Shown one piece after another: positions 7,735-15,032 of a stretch of DNA of 47,784 bases. Position 1 is the stretch's first letter. Each line of letters opens with the position of its first letter. The position numbers and the translations under genes were made by a program. The DNA is taken from assembly GCA_026394265.1 (NCBI GenBank), contig JAPKYO010000046.1, forward strand, positions 1-47,784, read 5' to 3'. Source of the DNA: Candidatus Bathyarchaeota archaeon (GTDB taxonomy: Archaea > Thermoproteota > Bathyarchaeia > TCS64). Below the pieces are notes generated by a model, which was given only the letters and a program-made list of their open reading frames with translations, had not been told where the DNA came from and ran no database searches.

Positions 7735-8093
7735 CCCTGCTGCGGGAGGCCAAGCTCCTTCTGCAGCGTCTCCTGCAGGCCCTGGAGCTTCTCCTTCGTC
7801 TTCTCTTCCTGCTTCTCTAGGACCTTCTCCCTCATCTCGAGGAAGTCTTTCCGGTCCGTGAGTTCCTTGACTACGACTGCCTTCTCCTTCTCGACGAGGA
7901 CGGCGCCTACTGATTTGTATACCTTTGCGCCTTCAGGTGTCTCCCCGAGGGTTGTGAGTGCCCGCTCGGTCTCGGCCTTCTCCGCCTCGAGCCTCTGCTT
8001 CTGGGCGAGAAGTTGCTGCATGGTGTTCTGGAGCTGTTGGAGGCGAGCTATCCTCTCCTGGACGTTCGGGGGGAGCTGACTGAGGTCAGACAT
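7731..8093 (-). CDS. pfdB: Prefoldin beta subunit
   Basis: A 120-residue protein with two long coiled-coil helices (~8-48 and ~75-115) flanking a beta-hairpin (VYKSVGAVLVEKEKAVVVKEL), the standard prefoldin beta layout and length. Prefoldin is the hexameric (alpha2beta4) chaperone that captures nascent chains and passes them to the thermosome in the cytosol. A TATA box AATAAATATAAGG lies at about 8128-8140. The gene ends convergently against the PAC2 gene. No alpha-subunit gene is in the window. Confidence 0.93.
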   Translation of the reverse strand: MSDLSQLPPNVQERIARLQQLQNTMQQLLAQKQRLEAEKAETERALTTLGETPEGAKVYKSVGAVLVEKEKAVVVKELTDRKDFLEMREKVLEKQEEKTKEKLQGLQETLQKELGLPQQG

Positions 8094-8149
8094 CTGGTTT
8101 CGTCTGTGTAGGTTGTGTCCTCGCCCTTATATTTATTGGAAAACCTCGG

Positions 8150-9025
8150 CTAAGAGACGGTGATCGAGACTTCCTCGTTCTCCCCTAAGTCGAGTTCGCC
8201 GCGTTTCTTGGAGGTTGCGACGAGTATCGTCCCCTGTTTGGGCGTGAGGATGAAGAATAAGTCGACGGGAGTGGCGTCGATTCTTGCGTCAAATTCGACG
8301 CAGTCTGCGACGCAGGATCGAGACCCGGTTTTCGTTACATTCCCGATCCGTTTTCCTAGCAGTTTCACGGGTGCACCCATCCTCGGGGCTTTCACGTGGG
8401 CGCCGAACCATCCGTAGAGAGGTATACCGCCGTCGATTATGCCCGGGCTGCCACCGATGTCAGCTACGACCCACGGGTTTTTTTGTCGCAATTTTATTTG
8501 GGCGTACCCTTTTCGGGTGGATGTCGCTGTGCCCATTAGTTCTTCTGTGACCCCCAGTTTTTCGAGGTCTAGGAGGCTACCCATGGGGTAAGCACCTCTG
8601 ACTCGGAGTGGGTCGTCTGGTGGACGTACCTCGACGTGGGCGTGGAGCGGTGTCTGGTACCCGAAGTAACCGGATCTGATCATCGTGCCTATTGTCTGCC
8701 CGACGTGAATAGTCTCCCCCACCTCGGCGTGGGTGTCGACGTGGAGGAGCTTTACGACTCTTTCTGGGGCTTGGGTGCTTCTGATGATGGTTACTGTGTC
8801 GTGTTCTGGTGCCTCGAAGTCGTGGCCCCGCGGCGCCTTGACGCGTCTTATTTGCAGGATCTCTCCGGAGATGGGTGAGGGAGCGACTATGCTGTGCGTT
8901 GTGTCGGGGTATATGTCGATACCAGTCATGAGGTGGTGCGCCGGGTATGGGCTGTTGTAGAATGAGTATCTGCCGTCCTCGGGGCAATGCAGGGTCACCC
9001 CTCCGGAAGTGGCGACTGGAATCAT
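8150..9025 (-). CDS. M23/LytM-like peptidase-fold protein
   Basis: A protein of about 291 residues whose N-terminal half resembles the LytM/M23 fold. HHLMTGIDIYP (~30-40) matches the first H-x(n)-D metal motif, and LHAHVEVRPP (~130-139) matches the second HxH motif, with a lipoyl-like hairpin VGETIHVGQTIGTM between them. M23 enzymes are zinc metallopeptidases that cut peptidoglycan or glycine-rich peptides; an archaeal member presumably has another substrate, or only binds. The C-terminal ~120 residues are a separate beta-rich domain I do not recognise. No signal peptide is visible, so it may be cytoplasmic. ATG 9025 has GGGAG just upstream; TTG 9034 is the alternative. A TATA-like box GTATAACTATAAG lies near 9070-9083. 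Confidence 0.6.
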   Translation of the reverse strand: MIPVATSGGVTLHCPEDGRYSFYNSPYPAHHLMTGIDIYPDTTHSIVAPSPISGEILQIRRVKAPRGHDFEAPEHDTVTIIRSTQAPERVVKLLHVDTHAEVGETIHVGQTIGTMIRSGYFGYQTPLHAHVEVRPPDDPLRVRGAYPMGSLLDLEKLGVTEELMGTATSTRKGYAQIKLRQKNPWVVADIGGSPGIIDGGIPLYGWFGAHVKAPRMGAPVKLLGKRIGNVTKTGSRSCVADCVEFDARIDATPVDLFFILTPKQGTILVATSKKRGELDLGENEEVSITVS

Positions 9026-9076
9026 TGCTCCCAAGGTCTATTCGTATCTATGGGAAAGAGGTTAGAACTCTTATAG

Positions 9077-9196
9077 TTATACGCTGATAATTCGAACCGG
9101 TAGGAGCGGGTTACCTTGAAGGTGTACGTTGTCTGCGACATCGAAGGCGTCGCGCCCCTCGAACCCGACGTCTAGGAGCAGTTCCTCAACTCGCAC
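9077..9196 (-). CDS. Possible 39-residue protein coupled to the RecA-like gene
   Basis: A short frame starts with GTG at 9196, overlaps the stop of the RecA-like gene (9186) by 11 nt and ends at TAA 9077. Its translation (begins MRVEELLLDVGFEGRDAFD and ends PVRIISV) looks protein-like rather than random, and the overlapping start is typical of translational coupling. No family is recognised and no Shine-Dalgarno stands out. It could be a real small partner protein or chance. Confidence 0.35.
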   Translation of the reverse strand: MRVEELLLDVGFEGRDAFDVADNVHLQGNPLLPVRIISV

Positions 9197-10253
9197 GTGC
9201 CTCCCTCGCTACGAGTTTCTCCAGGAGCTGGCGCGTTTCCTGGTTTAGGGCGCGTAGGGACTCGATCTGGCGTCTGTTGTCGACGGATGCGGTGAGTGTG
9301 AGGAGGTCGAGGGCGGAGAGAACGTCACCGTAGGTCATGGCGCCCTGCTCGCTCGACCACGCGTCCCAGAGGCCGTCGAAGGCGGTCTTCGTCTCCTCGT
9401 CCTTTAGGGCGATCCTGTAGCGGTCCCTGAGTTGCCTCATCTGCTCTTGCAGTCTCATGCGCGTCGATAGTTTTGTTACCCTGCCCAATCCGAGTTCGCC
9501 TTCCTCTAGGTCTAGTCTCTTCCCGATCCTCGTTTTTTCGTGGTGGTTGAGTAGGTACGCGGTGGCTCCGCCGCCCTTCATGGCGCGTAGGTATACGGAG
9601 ACCTTGGCGAGGCGGGTGACGTATGCTCCACCCTCCGGCGCGGGGACGGGTCTACCGTAGGGGGATGGTGATGCGGACGCGACGACCGGTGCCCCCGCCT
9701 CGGCGCAGAGCCGGATCAGGCGGGAGACCATGCCACCGAGGTTCTCAAGCGTCGCCCTACTCACGAGCGGGGGGCCAGCGAATAATTTGGCTACCTGCTG
9801 GACGGCGACCACCCTGACGCCGGGGTTCTCCGCGAGTATCCCCTCTATGTGATCTACGGCCTCGATCTGCTGCCTCTCCGTGAAGGCGCAGACGAGGTGG
9901 ATTCTGCCGAAGGCGTCGCGTGGCTCGAGCCCCGCCCGCTCGACGAGGTTGAGCAGCAACTCCATGTCGAGGGTTGTGCGTGAACGGCGGTAGTTGCCGC
10001 AGAGCAGGTGGATGGCCCTCGCCTCGGGCTCCTTGACCGCCTCGACTAGGAGGTGGTGGAGGAGCTTGTCGGGCAGGCCGCTCTTCTCGGAGCCGTAGAA
10101 CAGGTGGAGAAGCCCCGGCTCCAGCCCACCTACCATCTCGTCCAGCCGGGGGAAGCCCATCTGGAGCGGTATCGTGAATGCCCTGATGTCCAGCATCTCG
10201 GACGCTGGCTGGAAGGAGGTCGATGGGGCCACGTGAGGGAGATGAGCGGACAT
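9186..10253 (-). CDS. RecA/RadB-like fold protein with degenerate P-loop
   Basis: A 355-residue protein that aligns by eye with the RadB/KaiC RecA-like core. GFPRLDEMVGGLEPGLLHLFYG (~33-54) is the usual lead-in to Walker A, but the loop itself reads SEKSGLPDKL (~55-64) and lacks the GKT/S lysine. The Walker B strand is VRVVAVQQVAKLF (~146-158), without the aspartate. The segment between follows the RadB pattern, including CAFTERQQIEAVDHIEGIL. ATP hydrolysis is therefore unlikely. A charged helical C-terminal region (~265-355) may be a coiled coil. It may be a structural or regulatory paralogue of a recombinase accessory factor; function unknown. It is divergent from bshB across a 150-bp spacer. 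Confidence 0.65.
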   Translation of the reverse strand: MSAHLPHVAPSTSFQPASEMLDIRAFTIPLQMGFPRLDEMVGGLEPGLLHLFYGSEKSGLPDKLLHHLLVEAVKEPEARAIHLLCGNYRRSRTTLDMELLLNLVERAGLEPRDAFGRIHLVCAFTERQQIEAVDHIEGILAENPGVRVVAVQQVAKLFAGPPLVSRATLENLGGMVSRLIRLCAEAGAPVVASASPSPYGRPVPAPEGGAYVTRLAKVSVYLRAMKGGGATAYLLNHHEKTRIGKRLDLEEGELGLGRVTKLSTRMRLQEQMRQLRDRYRIALKDEETKTAFDGLWDAWSSEQGAMTYGDVLSALDLLTLTASVDNRRQIESLRALNQETRQLLEKLVAREARAS

Positions 10254-10368
10254 GTCTATCCGACCAAGCTCGGGGTCTGGAGCGCTTTAAGGTGGACGCA
10301 GCCCGTGTCGGGTGAGTGATAGGCGAAAAGATGAAAGTGGCAGCACATATTGACACTTCGGGGAACCC

Positions 10369-10377
10369 CTTTTATGC
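10369..10377 (+). promoter_or_regulatory. TATA box of bshB-bshC
   Basis: TTTTATGCC at this position lies 26-36 nt upstream of the candidate starts TTG 10396 and ATG 10405, the spacing expected for a leaderless archaeal transcript. No Shine-Dalgarno precedes either start. It is the likely promoter of the bshB-bshC pair. Confidence 0.5.
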
Positions 10378-10404
10378 CGTGGTTTCCCTAATCGTTTGAG
10401 CTCC

Positions 10405-11055
10405 ATGGGCAGAATTCTTGCTGTCGTCTCCCACCCCGATGACGAAACTTTCGGCTGCGGTGGAACGCTTGCGCTTCACGAGGGGTCGAGGGTTCTGTGC
10501 CTTACGTGCAACCCGAGGAACCGCAAGGGGGAACTTGAGAACGCGTGTAAGGCTCTGGAGTTAGCTGAGCCGATCGTCTTCATGGAAGACAATGTCGTCC
10601 CTTCGAGAGAGATGGTTAAGCGGGTCGCCGACGTGATCGTGGCGGAGAAGCCGAGGATAGTCGTAACCCACCTGCCCTTCGACTACCACGCCGACCACAG
10701 GGCAACGTATGAGGTGGTGAAGGAAGCCATAGAGTGGGCCGCACATACGACCACGTACGAAAAACCCTGCCTAGTCGAGCGTCTTCTCCTCATGGAGATA
10801 AATACACTGATCCCCATCCCCCACGTCTTGGTAGATATCTCCGAGACGATCGAGAAGAAGAAAGCCGCGGTTGAAGCCTACAAAACTCAGCTGGCGAAGT
10901 TCCCGTGGGACTACTACCAGAGGTTCAGCGACAAGAAGGCGGAACTGAGGGGGACACAAGCGAACTGCGCCTACGCCGAGGCCTTCATCGAGGAATCGTT
11001 AGCGAAGAACGGGCCATTCTACGAGGCGAAGGCGACAAAGAATCTGCTAAGGTGA
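10405..11055 (+). CDS. bshB: PIG-L/LmbE deacetylase, probable GlcNAc-malate deacetylase BshB
   Basis: A 216-residue PIG-L family zinc deacetylase. SHPDDE (residues 9-14) and the downstream YHADH motif supply the zinc ligands and catalytic aspartate; the GCGGTLALH strand-turn is typical of LmbE proteins. PIG-L enzymes remove acetyl groups from GlcNAc conjugates. In bacillithiol synthesis BshB converts GlcNAc-malate to GlcN-malate. The family alone does not give the substrate, but the gene overlaps bshC by 4 nt (stop TGA inside GTGA) and bshA is two genes away, which makes the BshB assignment likely. ATG 10405 is chosen because it gives the family N terminus; TTG 10396 adds three residues. A mycothiol-type or unrelated GlcNAc conjugate substrate remains possible. 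Confidence 0.8.
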   Translation: MGRILAVVSHPDDETFGCGGTLALHEGSRVLCLTCNPRNRKGELENACKALELAEPIVFMEDNVVPSREMVKRVADVIVAEKPRIVVTHLPFDYHADHRATYEVVKEAIEWAAHTTTYEKPCLVERLLLMEINTLIPIPHVLVDISETIEKKKAAVEAYKTQLAKFPWDYYQRFSDKKAELRGTQANCAYAEAFIEESLAKNGPFYEAKATKNLLR

Positions 11056-12791
11056 ATGAATTGAGCGGAAATCCCCCAGTGCATACACTATACCAGAAGT
11101 ACACGGAGAAGGACCCTAACGGCGAGTATGCCACCCGCCTCTGGGGTAGGATCCCCCAGAACATGGCCGAGTGCCACGGGTACTTCGGCGAGATAAGGGC
11201 GAAATACGGCTCGCCGCCCCCGGAGCTTGAGGAGCTGAAGAAGACCATCAAGAGCCAGATGAGGAGCCTCGGAATCCTCACCAACAAGGTCTCGCAGAGG
11301 ATCGACTCGCTGGAAAGGGGGGCGGTGGAGACTGGCCAGCAGCCGAACTGCCTCGGTGGACCCAGCTTCATCTTCAACAAGATAACCTACATCTCCACCC
11401 TCGCCGGTCTGGGAGGGGGATACGTCCCGCTCTACTACGTCGGGGACTACGACAGCGTCCAGGCTGAGCTACTGAACATCCGCGTCCCGAGCCCATCGGC
11501 TAGGGGGATGCTGATCACCTATCCCTCCCCGCCCGAGTACGAGGGCGCACCCATACGCCGGCTACCGAACCCGGACGAGGAGTGGCTGAGGAAGACACTC
11601 GAAAAAGTGGAGAGCAACTACCGCGGCCTCCTCAAGGGCGTGGAGCCCACGGAGCAGGAGAAAATTCTCCAGAACCTCGCACACGTCTTCACGATCATAA
11701 AGGGAGCCTATTACTCGACGGGGAACGTCGCCGACTTCTCAACCAAGATACTGGGCACCGTCGTGAACCTCGAGGCAGATATGGGTGTACCCATGCTGTC
11801 GGCTACAGACCCCTCGATCAGGGGCTTCTTCAGGCACGGATACGAGGTTTTGCTCTCCGAGCCCAACCGTAGCAGCTTCGTGCGTGCATCTAACGACGCT
11901 GTCGACCTCATCGAGGGGCTCGGATACAGGGCTCAGATCGGCAAGAGAGCAATGGACTACGTCCCGTTCTTCCTCGAATGCCAGACCCCGAGCTGCCACG
12001 GCAGCAGGGTCGAGCTGAAGTACAGGGCGGGTTCGGGCTCCACCGCGAGCGTGGAGGGCAAGTGCCCGAGGTGTGAGCAGACGTACAGCTACTCATTCTC
12101 TGCGGAGAGACCGGACATCGAGGAGATAGCGAACATCATAACGCCGAGGGTCGACTCGCGCCAGGTGGTCGTCGACTCAGTCATCCCCGTAGTGGCGCAC
12201 GTGGGTGGACCGGGGGAGACGAGCTACTACGCCGAGGTCATCCCCGGCGTCTCCCAGCTCGGCATACCCTTCCCAACCTACACCCGCTATGCTAGGGTCT
12301 TCTACAACACGCCATGGAACGAGTTGGCGGGCAGGGGAATCGAGGCTAAGGGATACACGACCCTGTCGCGGAGGGAACTGTTCGAAGCCCTAGCCGGATG
12401 GGTGGAGGCCAAGAAGACGAACAACGTCGAAGGCATCGCACAGGCACACGCAAACATCAGGAAAGCCATCGACGAAACCTACACCGCTTTGAGTAAGGCG
12501 AAGACGGACGCCGAGTCGGAGATAGATGCAATAAAGCGTAGGCTCGGGGAACCATCGACGCGGGCAGCCTTCATGCAGGAGATGAAAGCGAAGCAGGCGG
12601 TGGCACAGGAGCTCGACGGTTACCTCTCATACGCCTTCGGCCACTTCGCCCCAGAGAAGTATGGGCAGGAGGTAAGTTGGGCGTGGATCGACCTCGCTCT
12701 TGCCTCGGGTGTTGGGGAGAACGTCGGGATATACAAGAGGCTGTACGGTGGCTGGACGCCGAACTCGACGGTTTTCTATGTCAACCTCTAG
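11052..12791 (+). CDS. bshC: BshC-like putative cysteine ligase with zinc-ribbon insertion
   Basis: A 579-residue protein from GTG 11052, which overlaps the bshB stop. The open frame continues upstream without similarity. Two hallmark BshC segments are visible: ETGQQPNCLGGPSFIFNKIT (~93-112, cf. the TGQQ-GL-GP region) followed by YVPLYYVGDYDS, and PVVAHVGGPGETSYYAEV (~379-396, cf. PTVAYVGGPGEIAYW). A C-terminal helical coiled-coil (~470-545) is also characteristic. BshC adds cysteine to GlcN-malate as the last step of bacillithiol synthesis; its activity is known mainly by genetics. Unusual here is a CxxxxC...CxxC cluster (Cys310, Cys315, Cys338, Cys341) inserted before the GGPGE region, resembling a zinc ribbon. 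The 3' end overlaps the convergent bshA by 11 bp. Confidence 0.8.
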   Translation: MNELSGNPPVHTLYQKYTEKDPNGEYATRLWGRIPQNMAECHGYFGEIRAKYGSPPPELEELKKTIKSQMRSLGILTNKVSQRIDSLERGAVETGQQPNCLGGPSFIFNKITYISTLAGLGGGYVPLYYVGDYDSVQAELLNIRVPSPSARGMLITYPSPPEYEGAPIRRLPNPDEEWLRKTLEKVESNYRGLLKGVEPTEQEKILQNLAHVFTIIKGAYYSTGNVADFSTKILGTVVNLEADMGVPMLSATDPSIRGFFRHGYEVLLSEPNRSSFVRASNDAVDLIEGLGYRAQIGKRAMDYVPFFLECQTPSCHGSRVELKYRAGSGSTASVEGKCPRCEQTYSYSFSAERPDIEEIANIITPRVDSRQVVVDSVIPVVAHVGGPGETSYYAEVIPGVSQLGIPFPTYTRYARVFYNTPWNELAGRGIEAKGYTTLSRRELFEALAGWVEAKKTNNVEGIAQAHANIRKAIDETYTALSKAKTDAESEIDAIKRRLGEPSTRAAFMQEMKAKQAVAQELDGYLSYAFGHFAPEKYGQEVSWAWIDLALASGVGENVGIYKRLYGGWTPNSTVFYVNL

Positions 12792-13896
12792 GCTTGACCG
12801 CCTCGAATATCTTGAGGTACTGGTTGACAACCTTCTCCGCCGTGTACCTTTTCAGAACCGTCTTGCGTGCCCTCTCGCCGAGCCGACCCCTCAACCTCTG
12901 ATCTTTGTAGAGGCGGAGGATCGCCTGTGCTAACTCTTCCGGGTTTTTCGGTGGCACAAGCAACCCGTTTTTACCGTCGTCAATTATTTCGAGCACGCCC
13001 CCGACCTTCGTGGAGACCATGGGGAGGCCGGTGCTCATACCCTCGAGCAGGGTGAGTGGAGCGCTCTCGGTCTCGGAGCATAGGACGCCGATGTCGGCGC
13101 AACGCATAAGGTTGGGTATGTCGCTCCTGAACCCTGTCAGGGTCACGTTTCTGTGGAGATCGAGGCGATCTATCAGCTTCTCGACGCCGTGCCTGTCGGG
13201 GCCGTCACCCACGAGAGTCAGCTTCGCTTTGGGCTCCTCCTTCGTCACGATCGCCATGGCGTAGACGAGGTCTGCCACCCTCTTGACGGGGCGGAAATTG
13301 CTCACGTGTATGATGCCGCCGCATTCGTTGCAGTCAGCCTCGACCGCCTCGCATTGCGCGGGGGCGAAGACCTGAGTGTCGACGAAGTTGGGAATGACCT
13401 TCACCTCGCGTTCGATGCCAAGCCTCTCGTAGGCTTCCCTCTGCATGAACTCGGATACGGCGGTGACTGCGTCCGCCTTCTCAACGCTGTGGTTGTTCAC
13501 TATGTGGTAGCTGGGGTCGCTTCCGAGTATTGTGACGTCGCTTCCGTGGAGGGTAACGACGTAGGGAACGCCGGTTATCTCCCTGGCGAGGAAGGCCGCC
13601 GTCGCGTGTGGGATGGAGTAGTGGACGTTGAGGACATCCAGCTTCTCCTGCTGAGACACCCGGGCCATCTCGGAGCCGAGGGCGACCGTGTAGGGTGGGT
13701 ACTTGAAGAGGGGGTACTCGAGGACGTTGACGAGGTGTATGTGGACGTTCTCCTGGTCTATCCCCTGGACGGCGAATGGGCGCTCGTAGGTGATGAAGTG
13801 GACCTCGTGGTCTCTCTTGGCGAACTCTACGCCTAGGCGCGTGGCGAGTATGCCGCTGCCTCCGACTCCCGGGTAACAGGTTATGCCGATCCTCAT
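12781..13896 (-). CDS. bshA: BshA-like N-acetylglucosaminyl L-malate synthase
   Basis: A 371-residue GT4 glycosyltransferase. The N terminus MRIGITCYPGVGGSGILATR is nearly diagnostic for BshA, as are HFITYERPF, HVSNFRPVKRV (~197-207) and the GT4 Glu pair E277/E285 in ETESAPLTLLEGM; TLHGSDVT (~115-122) and NFVDT (~170) also match. BshA transfers GlcNAc from UDP-GlcNAc to L-malate, the first step of bacillithiol synthesis. A short Cys-containing stretch (C182, C189, C192) precedes the HVSNFRP strand and looks lineage-specific. ATG 13896 has its own TATA-like box (about 13933-13942) in the 58-bp gap to the DinB gene. It is convergent with bshC. A related GT4 acting on another acceptor (as MshA acts on inositol-phosphate) is less likely given bshB and bshC. 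Confidence 0.85.
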   Translation of the reverse strand: MRIGITCYPGVGGSGILATRLGVEFAKRDHEVHFITYERPFAVQGIDQENVHIHLVNVLEYPLFKYPPYTVALGSEMARVSQQEKLDVLNVHYSIPHATAAFLAREITGVPYVVTLHGSDVTILGSDPSYHIVNNHSVEKADAVTAVSEFMQREAYERLGIEREVKVIPNFVDTQVFAPAQCEAVEADCNECGGIIHVSNFRPVKRVADLVYAMAIVTKEEPKAKLTLVGDGPDRHGVEKLIDRLDLHRNVTLTGFRSDIPNLMRCADIGVLCSETESAPLTLLEGMSTGLPMVSTKVGGVLEIIDDGKNGLLVPPKNPEELAQAILRLYKDQRLRGRLGERARKTVLKRYTAEKVVNQYLKIFEAVKPRG

Positions 13897-13954
13897 GCAA
13901 GGTGCCCCCTAACAACTAGGGTCTCTAGAAAGGTGGAATAAAAAGGGTGGGCGG

Positions 13955-14413
13955 CTACTTTGCGCCCTTTATCCTCTTCTCGACGCCGAGGATGGCTGCG
14001 ATCTGCCCCTCGTGGTGGATGATCTCGGTCGTCATGAGCATGAGGTAGTACTCGCGGGGCTTCTTCCCGGCCCATCCGTCTACTACCTCGTCGAGCTTCT
14101 CGTTCGTCAGCTTGTTCAAGCCGGCGTTGAGCTTCCTGTGCCCCTTCTCGATGTCGGCGAGGATCCTCTCCATCTTGTACTTCGGGTTGCCGATGTAGTC
14201 CTTAGGCCAGTCCTTCGGCGGAGCCTCGCCTAGGAACTTTGGCATGTAAACGTTCAGCTCCTCGCTCATGTGGGTGAGAACCCACCTGATCGTGTTGGCC
14301 TGTGAGCAGCTCTTCCAGTCGAGCTGTTCGGGCTTCATGTTCTTCGTGGCGCCCGCGAGCCTGTCAAAACCGATCTGTGCGAAATCCTTTATCATCTTCG
14401 TTTTTACTGTCAT
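13955..14413 (-). CDS. DinB-fold protein 1, candidate thiol S-transferase
   Basis: A 152-residue four-helix-bundle DinB/YfiT-like protein. A histidine in WVLTHMSEEL (~44-53) and the paired histidines in TTEIIHHEGQIAAILG (~127-142) would form the three-His metal site of the superfamily. DinB-fold proteins include metal-dependent S-transferases using bacillithiol (BstA/YfiT), mycothiol or glutathione analogues. Placement directly upstream of bshA on the same strand fits such a role (inference). It has its own TATA box TTATATATGC (about 14449-14458) and GGTGA Shine-Dalgarno before ATG 14413. Confidence 0.78.
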   Translation of the reverse strand: MTVKTKMIKDFAQIGFDRLAGATKNMKPEQLDWKSCSQANTIRWVLTHMSEELNVYMPKFLGEAPPKDWPKDYIGNPKYKMERILADIEKGHRKLNAGLNKLTNEKLDEVVDGWAGKKPREYYLMLMTTEIIHHEGQIAAILGVEKRIKGAK

Positions 14414-14492
14414 CCGTTCACCAGAATCCGAGTTTTAGATCTGATTCAATGCATATATAATACTACCCCTAAAACGGGGTGTTTTTGGGGGT

Positions 14493-14981
14493 TTAGCACT
14501 TGAATTTGGGGTCTTTCGCCTTGAGGCGCTTGACGGTACCCCTGATGTAGGCTATCTGGCCCTTGTGATGGACGACTTCGCCGATGTAGGCGAAGATGCC
14601 GATCTTCCGCTTCTTCGTGCCGCCCCAGAGGGTGGTCTCCTCCTCGAGCTGGGCATCCGTGAGCTTGCCGATGCCGTCGAGGGTCATCTTCTTCCCCACG
14701 GCGAGGTCAGCCATGTACTTGTCGAGGCTGTAATGCTTCTCCTTGTAGTCGTCCGGCCAACCCATGGGCTTGTAGTTGGGGTCACCCTTGATGATGCGGG
14801 GCAGGGCCGTGTTGCTTATCCTGCACAGGTGGTTCACAATCCACTCTATGCTGTTCGACTCCTCGGTCAGCTTGTAGTTGGCCTCGTCGTCTTCGAGCCC
14901 TTTGAGGAGTTCCTCTAGGGAGTTGAAATGGTACTCTGCATACTCTTTCAGGATCTGTGCTTTCGCTGACAAGTAATTCAC
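14493..14981 (-). CDS. DinB-fold protein 2, candidate thiol S-transferase
   Basis: A 162-residue paralogue of the preceding DinB-type protein, with matching metal-site segments EWIVNHLCRI (~46-55) and GEVVHHKGQIAYIRGT (~133-148) and similar spacing, but only moderate identity, so the duplication is not recent. Three cysteines include one at the C terminus. GTG 14981 sits in GGTGAATTAC about 25-30 nt after a TATA-like word (15006-15016), close to leaderless. Function is inferred as for its neighbour: a metal-dependent transferase that may use the thiol made by the bsh genes. Confidence 0.75.
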   Translation of the reverse strand: MNYLSAKAQILKEYAEYHFNSLEELLKGLEDDEANYKLTEESNSIEWIVNHLCRISNTALPRIIKGDPNYKPMGWPDDYKEKHYSLDKYMADLAVGKKMTLDGIGKLTDAQLEEETTLWGGTKKRKIGIFAYIGEVVHHKGQIAYIRGTVKRLKAKDPKFKC

Positions 14982-15032
14982 CGTAGGGTTGTGTTGAGTG
15001 GGTGGTTATATTCATTGCCACGGTGGAGGGTC

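Noticed and set aside
10905..11051. N-terminal extension of bshC to ATG 10905
   Set aside because: The extra 49 residues overlap the PIG-L gene, are Arg/Gly-rich and lack similarity; GTG 11052 gives a coupled start.
13153..13836. Open frame of 227 codons on the plus strand opposite bshA
   Set aside because: Repetitive Val/Asp/Glu-rich shadow frame; bshA is well conserved on the minus strand.
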